A stretch of DNA of 64,000 nt from contig CAVZRO010000006.1 in NCBI GenBank assembly GCA_963777625.1, positions 1 through 64,000 on the forward strand, in the 5' to 3' direction. Positions 46,501 to 55,533 of the stretch are shown here, in pieces. The position numbers and the translations under genes are program-made. This stretch comes from DATDIC01 sp963777625. GTDB lineage: Bacteria > Pseudomonadota > Alphaproteobacteria > Acetobacterales > Acetobacteraceae. The notes under the pieces were generated by a model that saw only the letters and a list, made by a program, of their open reading frames with translations, was not told the DNA's origin and searched no databases. The first letter of the stretch is position 1; the number at the start of each line of letters is the position of its first letter.

Positions 46501-47775
46501 TCACGGCAGGGCGGCGCCGAAGCCGAACCGGAGCACGCCGTAGAGCAGGCCGCCCACCAGGAAACCGACGAGGGTTCCGTTCACGCGGACGAATTGCAGG
46601 TCCTTGCCGACCCGGAGTTCCAGCCTGTCGGTGATGGTGGCGGCATCCCACCCACCGACGACCTGGGCGATGAAATCGGCCAGCCGCGCCTGGGCGGATG
46701 GCAGCACGCTGCGCAGGATGGTTTCGGCGGAGTCGTGCACCTTCGCCTGCATCGCCGGATCCCGTTCGAGCATGATGCCGAGATTGTCGAGCGCGCCTTC
46801 GATGATGGTGACCGTGCGACCGTTTGGCCGTGCCGCATCCGCTTCCAGCGTGAGCCGCAGCCGGGACCACAGGTCCCACATCCAGGTCAGGATGGTTTCA
46901 TGCGCCACGATGCGGCGGATGGCGGCGCCGATTTCCGCCGCGCGCACCGGATCGTGCTCCATGCGCTCGATCTCGCGGCGGACCCATTCGTCGAACGCGG
47001 CACGCAACTCGGAGCCATCCGGGCTCATTTTATCGAGCTCGGCATTGACCACTCCCAGGACGCGGCGGGCGATGGTGGCCCCGAGCGCCCAGCCGACGAG
47101 GCGGCCGCCCTGGTCGCGCACGCGTTCCTCGATGGCGAGCTGCAACGCCTCTTCCTTGCTGGCGAGCAGCGTCTTGAACTGGCCGAGGATGAAGCCGAAC
47201 ACCTCCTGATGGCGGCCGCCCTCCACCATGCCGCGCAAGGCGCGGGCGACCACCTGGCCGGCGGCGGCGCCGCCCAGCAGGCGGGGGATGATGCGGCGGG
47301 CGAGCTGGCGGGCGCGGCCGTCTTCCACCGAGGCGAGAATGCGCGGCAGCACCGTGGCGATCGCCTGGGCGGCGGGACGGGCGGAGGCGGGGTCGGAGAG
47401 GAACCGGTGCAGGATGCCGGCAAGGTCGAGGCGACGCAGGACGCCCGCCACCTCTTCTCCGGTGAAGACATGGCTGGCGACGAAGCGGCCCAGCGCGCGC
47501 CCGAGCCGCTCCTTTTGGCGCGGGATGATCGCGGTGTGCGGAATCGGCAGGCCGAGCGGGTGGCGGAACAGCGCGGTTATCGCGAACCAGTCGGCGATGC
47601 CGCCGACGAAGCCCGCCTTGGCGGCCGACGCCAGCAGGTCGGCGCCCCAGCCGGGCGGGACAGCCCACATGGCGACCAGGATGAGCGCGGCCATCAGCAC
47701 CAGAAGCGACAGGGCGAACGCCTTGTGTCGCCGGAGTGAGCGGCGGAGATCGGCTTCGGGATCGGGGTCGGTCAT
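46501..47775 (-). CDS. DUF445 (YjiN-like) membrane protein
   Basis: About 424 residues. Transmembrane helices at each end (FALSLLVLMAALILVAMWAV; GTLVGFLVGGLLYGVLRFGF) flank a long helical part. The family hallmarks GFVGGIADWFAITALFRHPL and IPHTAIIPRQKERLGRALGR followed by FVASHVF are clear. It is an inner-membrane protein of unknown role. The start at 47775 (MTDPDPEADLRR) is preferred to 47811. Confidence 0.9.
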   Translation of the reverse strand: MTDPDPEADLRRSLRRHKAFALSLLVLMAALILVAMWAVPPGWGADLLASAAKAGFVGGIADWFAITALFRHPLGLPIPHTAIIPRQKERLGRALGRFVASHVFTGEEVAGVLRRLDLAGILHRFLSDPASARPAAQAIATVLPRILASVEDGRARQLARRIIPRLLGGAAAGQVVARALRGMVEGGRHQEVFGFILGQFKTLLASKEEALQLAIEERVRDQGGRLVGWALGATIARRVLGVVNAELDKMSPDGSELRAAFDEWVRREIERMEHDPVRAAEIGAAIRRIVAHETILTWMWDLWSRLRLTLEADAARPNGRTVTIIEGALDNLGIMLERDPAMQAKVHDSAETILRSVLPSAQARLADFIAQVVGGWDAATITDRLELRVGKDLQFVRVNGTLVGFLVGGLLYGVLRFGFGAALP

Positions 47776-47900
47776 CCAGACGTAGATACGTGTTGGGGTG
47801 CGGCAGCGCACGCCCCTGGGGGCTTTTCGCTTCAGGATGAAGCGATGGGATGCGGATTTTTTACTGCCAGGTGCTTCCCTGGGGGTCGTGGTTCACGCTT

Positions 47901-49239
47901 TCAGCGCGCGGTTTCCAGCATGTCTGTCACGATGCGTTCCAGGTCCCGCAAGGAGGTGCAGGGGCGCAACAACTGACAGTGCGGCGCGTAGCGGAACATA
48001 TCGGAATCGCCGGTACCCCAGGCGGCGCGGTATTCCGGGTTGAGCCAGATCACCCGTTTCGAGCGGGCGGAGATGCGCCGCAGGATGTCGACGCGCGGCT
48101 CCGTGCGGTTGCCGCGCGCATCGCCGAGGATCAGCACGGTGGTCTGGCGGTTCACCTGGTCGATCCAGCCATCGGCGAAGTCCGCCAGGGAGTTGCCGTA
48201 GTTGGACGAACCGAAGCCGATGATGCCGAGGATTTTGGCGATGGCCGGTTCGATGGGCTCGTGTTCGAGAATTTCGGTGACTTCCATCAGGCTGCCGGCA
48301 AACGCAAAGGCGCGGATGTCCGCCAATACGTCGTTCAGTGCGTAGAGGAACATCAGCAGGAACTGCGCCATGGCAGCGACGGAGCCGGAGACGTCGCACA
48401 ACACCATGAGGCGTGGCTTTTCGATCCGGCGTTGCTTCCAGACCGTGATGAAGGGCACGCCGCCCCAGCCCATGTTGCGGCGGACCGTGCGGCGCACATC
48501 GAGCTGCCCGCGCAGGCGGCGCCGCCGGGGCCTGGCGTATCGTGCCGCGAGTTTTTTGGCGATCACGCGGACGAGGACGCGCATGCGGTCATAGTCGCGC
48601 CGGTCGAGATTCGACAGGCGGGTGGATTTCAGCAGTTCGTCGCGGAATTCCTGATTTTCGCCGCGCGCGAAGAGCAGCAAGTTGCGATCGATAAGATCGC
48701 GCGCCTGGGACCGCAGGGATTCGAGACTGGTTTCAAGGCGGTGTGCGCGGGCCAGGTCCGCCGAGGTGCCGGCGTGGTGCAGGTCGGCGATTTCGCGCTC
48801 GGTTTCGCGCAGGCCCATCTGGTCGAGTAGCCGACGAACGTAGAGATTTCTTTGGGTGAAGAAGCGGATGTTCTGCACCCCCGCAGCTTCACCGGCGGCT
48901 TCCAGGGCGGTGGCGATTCCCGCTGCATCATCCGCCAGCAGCATGTGCGCAGAGCGACCCGTCGAGGTGGGAGACGGGGTGCTCCGACGGCGTTCGCGGC
49001 TCGGGCGCGATCGCCGGCTGGTCGCGGTGGAAGTAGAGATTGAAGCATTCGACCAGAGCCAGCTTTTCGGGCGGCGATTTGGCCAGGACCAGGGCCAAGG
49101 TGTCACGCAACATGGTGCGGTCGGCGTAGCCGATGATGTTGACGGCCTCGATGGCGTCGATGCTCTCGGCGGGCGATATCCGCACGCCGGCGCCTCGGGC
49201 GGCTTGCAGGAAGCGGAGCAGAGGGAGGGTGGCCTGCAT
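47901..49239 (-). CDS. CoxE-like VWA-domain protein, one frameshift
   Basis: About 446 residues. MQATLPLLRFLQAARGAGVR, ISPAESIDAIEAVNIIGYAD (start at 49239) run in one frame to LDGSL; the frame then changes near 48950 and continues as HMLLADDAAGIATALEAAG. The C-terminal von Willebrand A domain contains LMVLCDVSGSVAAMAQFLLM with the MIDAS DxSxS, then FADGWIDQVNRQTTVLILGD and RVIWLNPEYRAAWGTGDSDM. Such CoxE-like proteins act with MoxR-type AAA ATPases in maturation of oxidoreductases; no MoxR gene is adjacent here. The shift may be a sequencing error. Confidence 0.82.
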
Positions 49240-49507
49240 GGGGGGAGTTTAGCATGGGGCACGATGCGCGAGCGCCGGCGGCGCGGCTCCGTCGGGCGGT
49301 GACATGCGGAAGGCCAATGCGATGGTGTGGCGGGCGATGTCAGTTGCTCGGGCGCGCTATGAGTTTCCCGATCCGTGACGCGAAAATCCGCAGCATCGAC
49401 GGGTTCGGATGGCCTGGAGACACGGGTCGAGCTTGGGGAAAAGGTCTCACATTCCACCCGTCCCGTCGGGCCGTTGCGAACCTACCTTGTTTTCGGGGAT
49501 TTATCGC

Positions 49508-49833
49508 TTAACCCACACCGTGAGAACAGCTTGCACAGTGCAGGACCCTTGAGGCCAGGTGTTTCTCGATGTGCGGCAGCACGTCCGGCATATAAGCCGC
49601 AAACCAATGTCGGAGCAGCAACCCGGGTCGTGCTCAAGAACGCAGGCAAAAGGAACGATTTTTTCCGGCGGGATTCGCGTCGTTCCCTTCTTGAACATTG
49701 TGACGATGTTAGCGTTCTTGTAGCCGAGCGCGCGAGCGATCTCGACTTGGCTCTTGCCGCTTCCGTCGATGAAGCTGGCGATCGCCTGCTGGAACGCCTG
49801 CTTCGTGGTCGAGCGCTCGGATTGTCGGGTCAT
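49508..49833 (-). CDS. XRE-like regulator, one frameshift
   Basis: About 107 residues. TTKQAFQQAIASFIDGSGKS, QVEIARALGYKNANIVTMFK, KGTTRIPPEKIVPFACVLEH form a helix-turn-helix of the Cro/CI kind. The frame then breaks near 49615 and the conserved continuation LLLRHWFAAYMPDVLPHIEK, SRVLHCASCSHGVG is in another frame to the stop at 49508. Its ATG overlaps the stop of the ASCH gene upstream on the same strand (ATGA). It is the last gene of a five-gene accessory operon and may regulate it. Confidence 0.68.
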
Positions 49834-50249
49834 CGGACAGCCTCGATTACTCGCGCCGCGCCGTCCCGCTCGCATTGTCTGTCGATATCGGAGAGGGCCG
49901 CCTGCGGGAGTGTCACCCAGGTGACCGCGCCCGGCTTCTGTCCGGCCGACACGGGACGCTGCAGAATCCGGACGCCGCGGAGAACCCACGGGCAAACCCA
50001 ACCGGCTTGCAGCACCTCGATATCTTTCTCGGGCGGGATCCCGTGCCGATCCCGCGCAGCGCGGAAAGTCGCTGGATCAAGGGGCGGCAGGCTGTCCACG
50101 ATCTCGGCGATGCCGACGACCATACCGGTGCCCTTCCGGATGAGGCTGATACGCCCTCGGTACGGGGTCTGCCTGCTGCGCATCTCCCAGGTCTTTCTGC
50201 CGGCCAGGATCATGCCGATCCACGGTTCACGGATGATCAGTCCCTTCAT
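49830..50249 (-). CDS. ASCH/PUA-like domain protein
   Basis: 139 residues. MKGLIIREPWIGMILAGRKT, WEMRSRQTPYRGRISLIRKG, TGMVVGIAEIVDSLPPLDPA, WVLRGVRILQRPVSAGQKPG match the ASCH superfamily, RNA- or nucleotide-binding beta-barrels. In phages and islands they process modified nucleotides or bind RNA; the activity here is unknown. It lies in an operon with the XRE regulator (overlap ATGA) and three unknown genes. Confidence 0.8.
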   Translation of the reverse strand: MKGLIIREPWIGMILAGRKTWEMRSRQTPYRGRISLIRKGTGMVVGIAEIVDSLPPLDPATFRAARDRHGIPPEKDIEVLQAGWVCPWVLRGVRILQRPVSAGQKPGAVTWVTLPQAALSDIDRQCERDGAARVIEAVR

Positions 50250-50294
50250 GTTCTGGACTCCTTTCGCATTTTGGATTGCACGATTTGTCGATGG

Positions 50295-50579
50295 TCAGGC
50301 GCGCCGCAGGCGCCTGGTGCGCCGCGCAGCGGTGATTACGCAGCCGTCGTCGGCAACGACCGCATAGGCGTTCAGGTATTTCTCGGCGCGACGCAGATCA
50401 GCGCGGCCGAGCACCGCGGCGAGCCGTTGCCGCGCTTTCCTGTCGAAGAAGAAGCTGTCCGCGCCGCGGCAGCGCGTGCTGGTGCCGAAGTCGAGCAGCA
50501 GCTCGATCGCCTCGATCGGTATCGCGCGCTGCTGCATGCGCGCAGCGGCATGGACCGTGATCGCAGTCGCCATGGTCAC
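50295..50579 (-). CDS. Small DUF4258-like protein
   Basis: 94 residues from GTG at 50579 (or 92 from the ATG at 50573). HAAARMQQRAIPIEAIELLL, DFGTSTRCRGADSFFFDRKA, YLNAYAVVADDGCVITAARR fit the DUF4258-like pattern (HA-R-M-QRGI...VV-DDG-VITV-R), related to RelE-like small folds. Its start overlaps the stop of the 272-residue gene (GTGA). The fold assignment is tentative, but such proteins sit in toxin-antitoxin-like and mobile regions. Confidence 0.65.
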   Translation of the reverse strand: MTMATAITVHAAARMQQRAIPIEAIELLLDFGTSTRCRGADSFFFDRKARQRLAAVLGRADLRRAEKYLNAYAVVADDGCVITAARRTRRLRRA

Positions 50580-51394
50580 GATGCCTCGGCCAGCTTTTCG
50601 GCGAGCTGCCGGTCAATCTCCGCCTTGCTGACCGCGACCCAGGCGCCGCGGGCGCGGACGATGCCCCAGTTGCCGACGCCGTTGCGCCGCCGCCAGCGCG
50701 CCACGTCCATCTTCGCGAGGGCCGTCAGCGCCTTGTAGAAGTCATGGTGCTGCACCTCCTCGCCCTTGGCGCCGATCGTGACGCTGATTGCGGAAGCCCC
50801 GCGGGCCTGGCGCACCACCAGGTCGGGCACGAAGGCTTCGCCTTCGGCAGATTGCGGCACCCAGATCATGGCCATGTCGTCCGGGATGACGACCTTGCTT
50901 GGGTCGAAGGGCCACTGGTGGATGGCCGGGTTCTTCCAGCGCGAGGGACAGAATTCACGCCGGCGCGCCACCCAGGCGCGTGCCTCCTCGGGCGACACGT
51001 TTCCTGCTTCGTCGGGATGCAGGTCGCCGATGCTGACAGCGTTGCGCACAGCGGCGAGGGACAGCCCGGACAGCAGCTGCAGCCCCTCGAGAGACACGGG
51101 GCCGTCGAAGTCGATCGCCGCGCGGGCGGCGACGCCTTTCCAGATGTAATCGTACTCGTCGCCGAGAATCGACGAGGCGCAGTCGAGCGCAACCTTACCG
51201 CGCTCGATCAGGGCCTTGATGCGAGCCTCCCGCTCCCTCAGAGAGGAGCGATGGTCGGGCCGCTCGTGCGAGGCGAGCCCTTGACCGGCATATTCGGCGG
51301 CGTCTCGCCAAAGCTGGGTCAGTTCGATCGCGTCGATCGAACTGTCTATCTGGTCTTGGAGAAACTCCCGCCAGCCGATCCGGTCGAAAAGCAC
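50576..51394 (-). CDS. Unknown 272-residue protein of an accessory operon
   Basis: A soluble protein: FDRIGWREFLQDQIDSSIDA, REREARIKALIERGKVALDC, FDGPVSLEGLQLLSGLSLAA, VRNAVSIGDLHPDEAGNVSP and EEARAWVARRREFCPSRWKN. The middle resembles a helix-turn-helix-like excisionase segment (LSGLSLAAVRNAVSIGDL..EEARAWV), and the C-terminal part is KALTALAKMDVARWRRRNGV, GNWGIVRARGAWVAVSKAEI. No family is recognised. It overlaps the 85-residue gene by 49 bases upstream and the 94-residue gene downstream, so the set is co-translated. Confidence 0.7.
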   Translation of the reverse strand: MLFDRIGWREFLQDQIDSSIDAIELTQLWRDAAEYAGQGLASHERPDHRSSLREREARIKALIERGKVALDCASSILGDEYDYIWKGVAARAAIDFDGPVSLEGLQLLSGLSLAAVRNAVSIGDLHPDEAGNVSPEEARAWVARRREFCPSRWKNPAIHQWPFDPSKVVIPDDMAMIWVPQSAEGEAFVPDLVVRQARGASAISVTIGAKGEEVQHHDFYKALTALAKMDVARWRRRNGVGNWGIVRARGAWVAVSKAEIDRQLAEKLAEAS

Positions 51395-51603
51395 GCGGCC
51401 TCCGGCCGAAGATCGGCCGGGTAGCTGGTCTCGACGATCAGGGCGCGCAGGGCAGCGTGTGCGGCATCCTCGCCGACGGTCAGGGCAAATGCCTCGCCAA
51501 CCTTCGGCAGCCCGTAGGCGAAGGCAGCCGCGACATCAGTATGCAGGTCCGCGAGTGCGGCGTCGTCGCGGGGGAAGGTGCGTGTGTCCGTTGGCGAGGG
51601 CAT
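51346..51603 (-). CDS. Unknown 85-residue protein heading the accessory operon
   Basis: MPSPTDTRTFPRDDAALADL, HTDVAAAFAYGLPKVGEAFA, LTVGEDAAHAALRALIVETS and a Ser-rich end. No family is recognised. It is the first gene of the minus-strand operon (51603 down to 49508), reading away from the RHH/PIN pair, with an AT-rich region of 231 bases between. The 49-base overlap with the next gene is longer than usual, so a frame error near the end is possible. Confidence 0.5.
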   Translation of the reverse strand: MPSPTDTRTFPRDDAALADLHTDVAAAFAYGLPKVGEAFALTVGEDAAHAALRALIVETSYPADLRPEAACFSTGSAGGSFSKTR

Positions 51604-51677
51604 CTATGCGGCTCCGATTTCATCTTCCTCTTGTTGATACAGCTTCAAGTACGCGGTGTCAAGGGCAAAAAGCTAGT

Positions 51678-51722
51678 GGGCATCAAAATGCCCTTTGAAG
51701 ATTTACCCCTTTATTTCGGGGT
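51678..51722. promoter_or_regulatory. Two hairpins in the divergent control region
   Basis: gggcat-caaa-atgccc (51678-51693) and acccc-tttatttc-ggggt (51705-51722) stand close together in an AT-rich stretch between the accessory operon and the RHH antitoxin gene. As palindromes in a divergent promoter they are candidate operators for the XRE or RHH regulators. Which regulator, if any, is unknown. Confidence 0.45.
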
Positions 51723-51834
51723 ATGATGGCGTCCTTCATCATGCATGATGCGCCTCAAGGGCCATCACCGCCTCTTGCGTATGTGCACTTATGATGTCAC
51801 ACGATTATGTGGATCAGCGCCTTTGGAGCGTTCC

Positions 51835-52089
51835 GTGTCAGATGATACCACTCTCTGGACCGTCTCGGTGTCCAAAGCAACGGACATCACGGTGCGCAGC
51901 TTCCTCGCTCAGCGTGGCCTCAAAAAGGGCGACCTCTCAAAATTTGTCGAGGAGGCCGTGAAGTGGCGCGTGCTCGAGCAGACCATTGCCGAGACCCGTA
52001 GCAAGTTCGCCGACATGCCTGCCGACGAGCTGCAGGGGATGATCGACGAGGCCGTCGCAGCGGTTAGCCAGTCACACCAGTCCGGCTGA
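51835..52089 (+). CDS. RHH-type antitoxin of a PIN toxin pair
   Basis: 84 residues from GTG at 51835, supported by GGAG 6 bases upstream. TLWTVSVSKATDITVRSFLA, QRGLKKGDLSKFVEEAVKWR is a ribbon-helix-helix DNA-binding unit; VLEQTIAETRSKFADMPADE then LQGMIDEAVAAVSQ is the toxin-binding tail. A longer frame upstream (from 51745) has no support. It precedes the PIN toxin gene by 3 bases. Confidence 0.78.
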   Translation: MSDDTTLWTVSVSKATDITVRSFLAQRGLKKGDLSKFVEEAVKWRVLEQTIAETRSKFADMPADELQGMIDEAVAAVSQSHQSG

Positions 52090-52092
52090 CCG

Positions 52093-52511
52093 GTGCGGCT
52101 GGTGATCGACACCAATGTCTTGATAAGCGCTCTGCTATCAGGCGCGTCGCTGCCGGCGCATCTCATCGACTTCTGGCGCGAAGGCGGCTTCGATCTGCTG
52201 ACATCGGCCGAGCAGCTCGACGAGTTGATGCGCGTCACGCGCTATCCGAAGATCCGCGCGCGCGTGACGCCTGTACCTGGCCGGCCGGCTGATCAACGAA
52301 GTTCGCGCGGTCGCCCTCGTGATGACCACACTGCCGGCTGTGGCGGTAGGACCGGATCTGCATGACGACTATTTGCTGGGGCCGGCTGAGACGGGAGCGG
52401 TCGGCTATCGTGACGGGCGACAAGCGCGATCTACTGAAGCTCAGGCTCCACGAGGGGACCCGGATCGTCACCGTGCGCAGACTTCTTGTCCTGGCCAAGC
52501 GGCTGCCGTGA
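52093..52511 (+). pseudogene. PIN-domain toxin, frameshifted
   Basis: The GTG at 52093 starts VRLVIDTNVLISALLSGASL, PAHLIDFWREGGFDLLTSAE, QLDELMRVTRYPKIRARVTP, a clear PIN endoribonuclease with the first acidic residue D6 and a later E. After TP the next part is in another frame (YLAGRLINEVRAVALVMTTL, PAVAVGPDLHDDYLLG), and another shift leads to IVTGDKRDLLKLRLHEGTRI, VTVRRLLVLAKRLP with the third conserved acidic residue (GD). At least two indels. If real, the toxin is dead and the antitoxin is left alone; if sequencing error, the pair is complete. Confidence 0.75.
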
Positions 52512-52745
52512 CCGCCCCGCCCGTGGGCTGGCTCTCCGCAGGCCTCCCGACCGCTTTGGGTCCGGCCCATGTCGTGCCGGCGGTTGTTGCACGCGAAGGC
52601 GATGCGGCCGCGTGGCGCTACATCGAGTTCTTCACCGCCAACGCCCGCAACCCGAACACACGCCGGCCTGCGCGCGCTTTCTCGCCAGGTGCGACCGAGG
52701 AGTCTGAAGGTAATCCCTCGCCGCAATCTGAATGCTGGTCGTCGG
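52508..52745 (+). pseudogene. Phage-type integrase N-terminal fragment
   Basis: VPAVVAREGDAAAWRYIEFF, TANARNPNTRR are a tyrosine-recombinase SAM-like N-terminal domain, as in many chromosomal island integrases (usual form: FF.ANIRNP.TRRAYARA...F..WC). After RR the reading frame falls apart and no catalytic domain (RHRY) follows. It abuts the PIN remnant, so it marks one edge of the accessory island at 49.5-52.7 kb. Confidence 0.7.
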
Positions 52746-52782
52746 CCGGGTGGTGCCGCCAATCGGCATTGCGGCGCCCGCT

Positions 52783-54111
52783 TCATTCGGCCGGATGTCC
52801 GGTGGGGATGCGTTCCAGTCGCCGGTCGTGGCCCAGGAACACCAGCACGATGCCGGACACCAACGTGCCTGCGGCGATGGTCAGCAGCCCGAAGCCGAAG
52901 CTGCCGGTGGCATCCCGCACCAGGCCCATCGCGTAAGGCCCGACAAAGCCGCCGAGGTTGCCCACCGAGTTGATCAGGGCAATCCCGCCGGCCGCGGCGG
53001 TGCCGGTCAGCATTGCCGTCGGCAACGTCCAGAAGGTCGGGGCAATGGCCGACTGGCCCATCTGCGACAGCACAATCGCCACCATCAGCAGCACCGGGTT
53101 ATCGATGAACACGCACGCCGCCAGGCCGGCGAACGACAGGAAGCAGGCGGCCGCGCAATGCAGGTTGCGTTCCCCGGTGCGGTCGGAGTGCAAGCCCCAC
53201 AGTACCATCGCGAGGGCACCGAACACGAACGGGATGGCATTGATCAGGCCGGTCTGCACGTCGCCCACGCCGAAGCGCTTGATGATCTGCGGCAGGAAGA
53301 TCACCAGCCCGTAGCCGGCCACGTTCTGGCCGAAATAGACCAGGGTCAGCAGCCAGACCCGGCCGTTGGACATGGCCTCCGCCAGTCCGTAGCGGCGCAC
53401 CGATTCGCGCTGGATGCGCTCGGCCGCCAGGCGGTCGGTGAGCCATTTGCGCTGCTCCGGCAGCAGCCAGTGCGCGCCGGCGGGCTGGTCGGTGAGATAG
53501 TACAGCACAACGATGCCGCAGATGACCGCTGGTACTGCCTCTATAATGAACAGCCACTGCCAGCCGGCCAGGCGCAGGTGGCCATCCATTTCCAGCAAGG
53601 CGCCCGACACGATGGAGCCGACGATGACCGAGAAGGGAATCGCGGTCATGAACAGGCCAATGATGCGGGAGCGGTAGTAGGTGGGGAACCACCAGGTGAT
53701 GTAGAGGATGATGCCAGGATAGAAACCAGCCTCGGCCAGGCCGAGCACAAAGCGGATGCCGTAGAACGAGGCTTCTCCCTGTACCGCCGCGGTCAGGCCG
53801 GAGATGACGCCCCAGGTTAGCAGGATGCGGGCGATCCATCGGCGGGCGCCGATTTTTTCCATCATCAGGTTGCTGGGAATTTCGAACAGGAAATAGCCGA
53901 CGAAGAAGATGCCGCTGCCGAAGCCGAATACCGCGGCGCTGAAATGGAGGTCGCGGTTCATGCTGATGCCGGCAAAGCCGACATTGACGCGGTCGAGATA
54001 GGCGATGAAGTAGCCGATCATCAGCAGCGGCATCAGCCGACGCACCACCCGTTGCATGGTCGCCCGTTCGATCGGGTCGGCCGCCGGGTCGCTGAGCAGT
54101 CCGAGTGCCAT
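52783..54111 (-). CDS. MFS transporter, anion:cation symporter (ACS) family
   Basis: 442 residues with 12 membrane helices. RRLMPLLMIGYFIAYLDRVN, VGFAGISMNRDLHFSAAVFG and GSGIFFVGYFLFEIPSNLMM are the N-terminal signature of ACS carriers (tartrate, phthalate, hydroxyphenylacetate, sugar acids). RFVLGLAEAGFYPGIILYIT is another. The substrate cannot be told. It stands alone between an integrase remnant and an IS4 element. Confidence 0.88.
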   Translation of the reverse strand: MALGLLSDPAADPIERATMQRVVRRLMPLLMIGYFIAYLDRVNVGFAGISMNRDLHFSAAVFGFGSGIFFVGYFLFEIPSNLMMEKIGARRWIARILLTWGVISGLTAAVQGEASFYGIRFVLGLAEAGFYPGIILYITWWFPTYYRSRIIGLFMTAIPFSVIVGSIVSGALLEMDGHLRLAGWQWLFIIEAVPAVICGIVVLYYLTDQPAGAHWLLPEQRKWLTDRLAAERIQRESVRRYGLAEAMSNGRVWLLTLVYFGQNVAGYGLVIFLPQIIKRFGVGDVQTGLINAIPFVFGALAMVLWGLHSDRTGERNLHCAAACFLSFAGLAACVFIDNPVLLMVAIVLSQMGQSAIAPTFWTLPTAMLTGTAAAGGIALINSVGNLGGFVGPYAMGLVRDATGSFGFGLLTIAAGTLVSGIVLVFLGHDRRLERIPTGHPAE

Positions 54112-54253
54112 GGTGGGTTCCCTCCTCCCGAGCGTTTGACTGAACGCGGCAGTCCCGGTGTGGTGACATTCTTGGCGGCATGGACGGCTTCACCGCTGTG
54201 CGACGGAAAGGCGTGGTTGGCCGGCACGGGTGCGTTGATGGCCGGGACAAGCC

Positions 54254-55533
54254 AGGACGTCCGGCAGGGTTCTTGCTTGTGTCGCTGGTGTCATATGAGC
54301 TGCCCTTGGCCAGAGATTGGCGGGGGCCGTTCGGCGGGCCGATGCAGTTGAGCGAGGCTGCGTCGGTGCATGAGGTTCACCTGGACGAGCCGGGCGAACG
54401 CCAGGGGGCTGTGGACGGCATGCTGCGCCTTCTGAGCCAGGCGAAGCAGCAGGAAGGCGATCAAGGCGATGGCGATCTGGATGCGAACCGCATTTTCAGA
54501 GGTACCGATGAACTTGCGGATGCGCAGGGTCTGTTTGACCCAGCGGAAGAACAGCTCGATGGCCCATCGGCGCTTGTAAAGCTCCGCAATGACCTCGGCC
54601 GGCGAGCTGAGATCGTTGGTGACGATGCGCAGAACCTTGCCGGTATCGATGCGCACCTGAACCTCCCGCACCGCGTCGGAGAACGGGTTGTGGCGGTTGT
54701 TCGCTTGCCGCTGCGGCAGCTTGCCGATGCGATCCGACAGGATCGGGCCGCCCGGCCGCACGTCGCGCGATTCGCTCACCGCGAGCGGGGTGTTGCGTTT
54801 AAGCCGCGTCACGATCCGGCACCCCGCCTGGTGCAGCTTTGCCCACCAGGCGTAGTCATAATATCCGAGGTCGAAGACGTAAGTGGCGCCCTTCACGATC
54901 GGCATCGCCTGGGCCGCGGTGATGTCGTTGACCTTGGCCGCGCTGAATGCCGCGTAAATAGGGCAATCGGCATCCGGGTCATAAATGATGTGCAGCTTGG
55001 CGCCGCACGCCGAGGCCGAGAAACGCGCCCAGTCGGCGCTGCGCTCGTTCAGCGCCAGACCGGTGCTGTCGATCAGGTAGCTGACGCCATCCATGGTGCG
55101 CCGCAGCCGCCGGTGCGCGCTTTGGATCATGCCGCCGAGCAGCGCCGTGAAGACGCCGACCGGCCGCTGGCGGTTGGCATCGGCCAGGGTGGAGCGATGC
55201 GGCAGGCTGACCCCCAGATGATAGAGCCGGTCGGCATGGCTGCGCAGCCCGGTCTCGATCTCGCGCAGGCTGGCTGCGCCCGAGAGCTGGGCATACAGCA
55301 TGGCAGCGAGTTGGCTTTTGAAGCTGAAGCCGCGCACATCCGTGGTTGCGCCATGCCGTTCGACCGCCTGATCGAACTCGCCCCACGGAAGCAGCTTCAG
55401 CATCGCATGGAACACGCTATTCTGGTGCGGCACGGCGTTGACCTCCTCGCGTCCGGTGGCGTCGCCAAACGTCGGATGCGAGTAGAATCAATGTCGTGCG
55501 CTCGTACAAGCGAATTCCGTGCCGGACAGCAGT
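54254..55533 (-). mobile_element. Complete IS4-family insertion sequence
   Basis: About 1280 bases. Terminal imperfect inverted repeats gtccggcagggttcttgcttgt (54259-54280) and, reversed, gtccggcacggaattcgcttgt (55506-55527) agree at 17 of 22 positions. The element is flanked by the 10-base direct repeat gggacaagcc (54244-54253 and 55534-55543), the length IS4 elements commonly leave. Both copies lie in a dispersed palindrome (gatggccgggacaagcc), so the IS inserted in a noncoding repeat. One transposase gene fills it. A remnant of a second copy is at 35997-36172. Confidence 0.82.
54291..55433 (-). CDS. IS4-family transposase
   Basis: 380 residues, uninterrupted. The DDE residues are evident: first D in VSYLIDSTGLALNERSAD, second D in ATYVFDLGYYDYAWW, and the E in the Y-(2)-R-(3)-E-(6)-K motif YKRRWAIELFFRWVKQTLRI. 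RGFSFKSQLAAMLYAQLSGA at the N-terminus matches the DUF4372/IS4 leader. The gene is intact, so the element may still move. Confidence 0.92.
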   Translation of the reverse strand: MPHQNSVFHAMLKLLPWGEFDQAVERHGATTDVRGFSFKSQLAAMLYAQLSGAASLREIETGLRSHADRLYHLGVSLPHRSTLADANRQRPVGVFTALLGGMIQSAHRRLRRTMDGVSYLIDSTGLALNERSADWARFSASACGAKLHIIYDPDADCPIYAAFSAAKVNDITAAQAMPIVKGATYVFDLGYYDYAWWAKLHQAGCRIVTRLKRNTPLAVSESRDVRPGGPILSDRIGKLPQRQANNRHNPFSDAVREVQVRIDTGKVLRIVTNDLSSPAEVIAELYKRRWAIELFFRWVKQTLRIRKFIGTSENAVRIQIAIALIAFLLLRLAQKAQHAVHSPLAFARLVQVNLMHRRSLAQLHRPAERPPPISGQGQLI

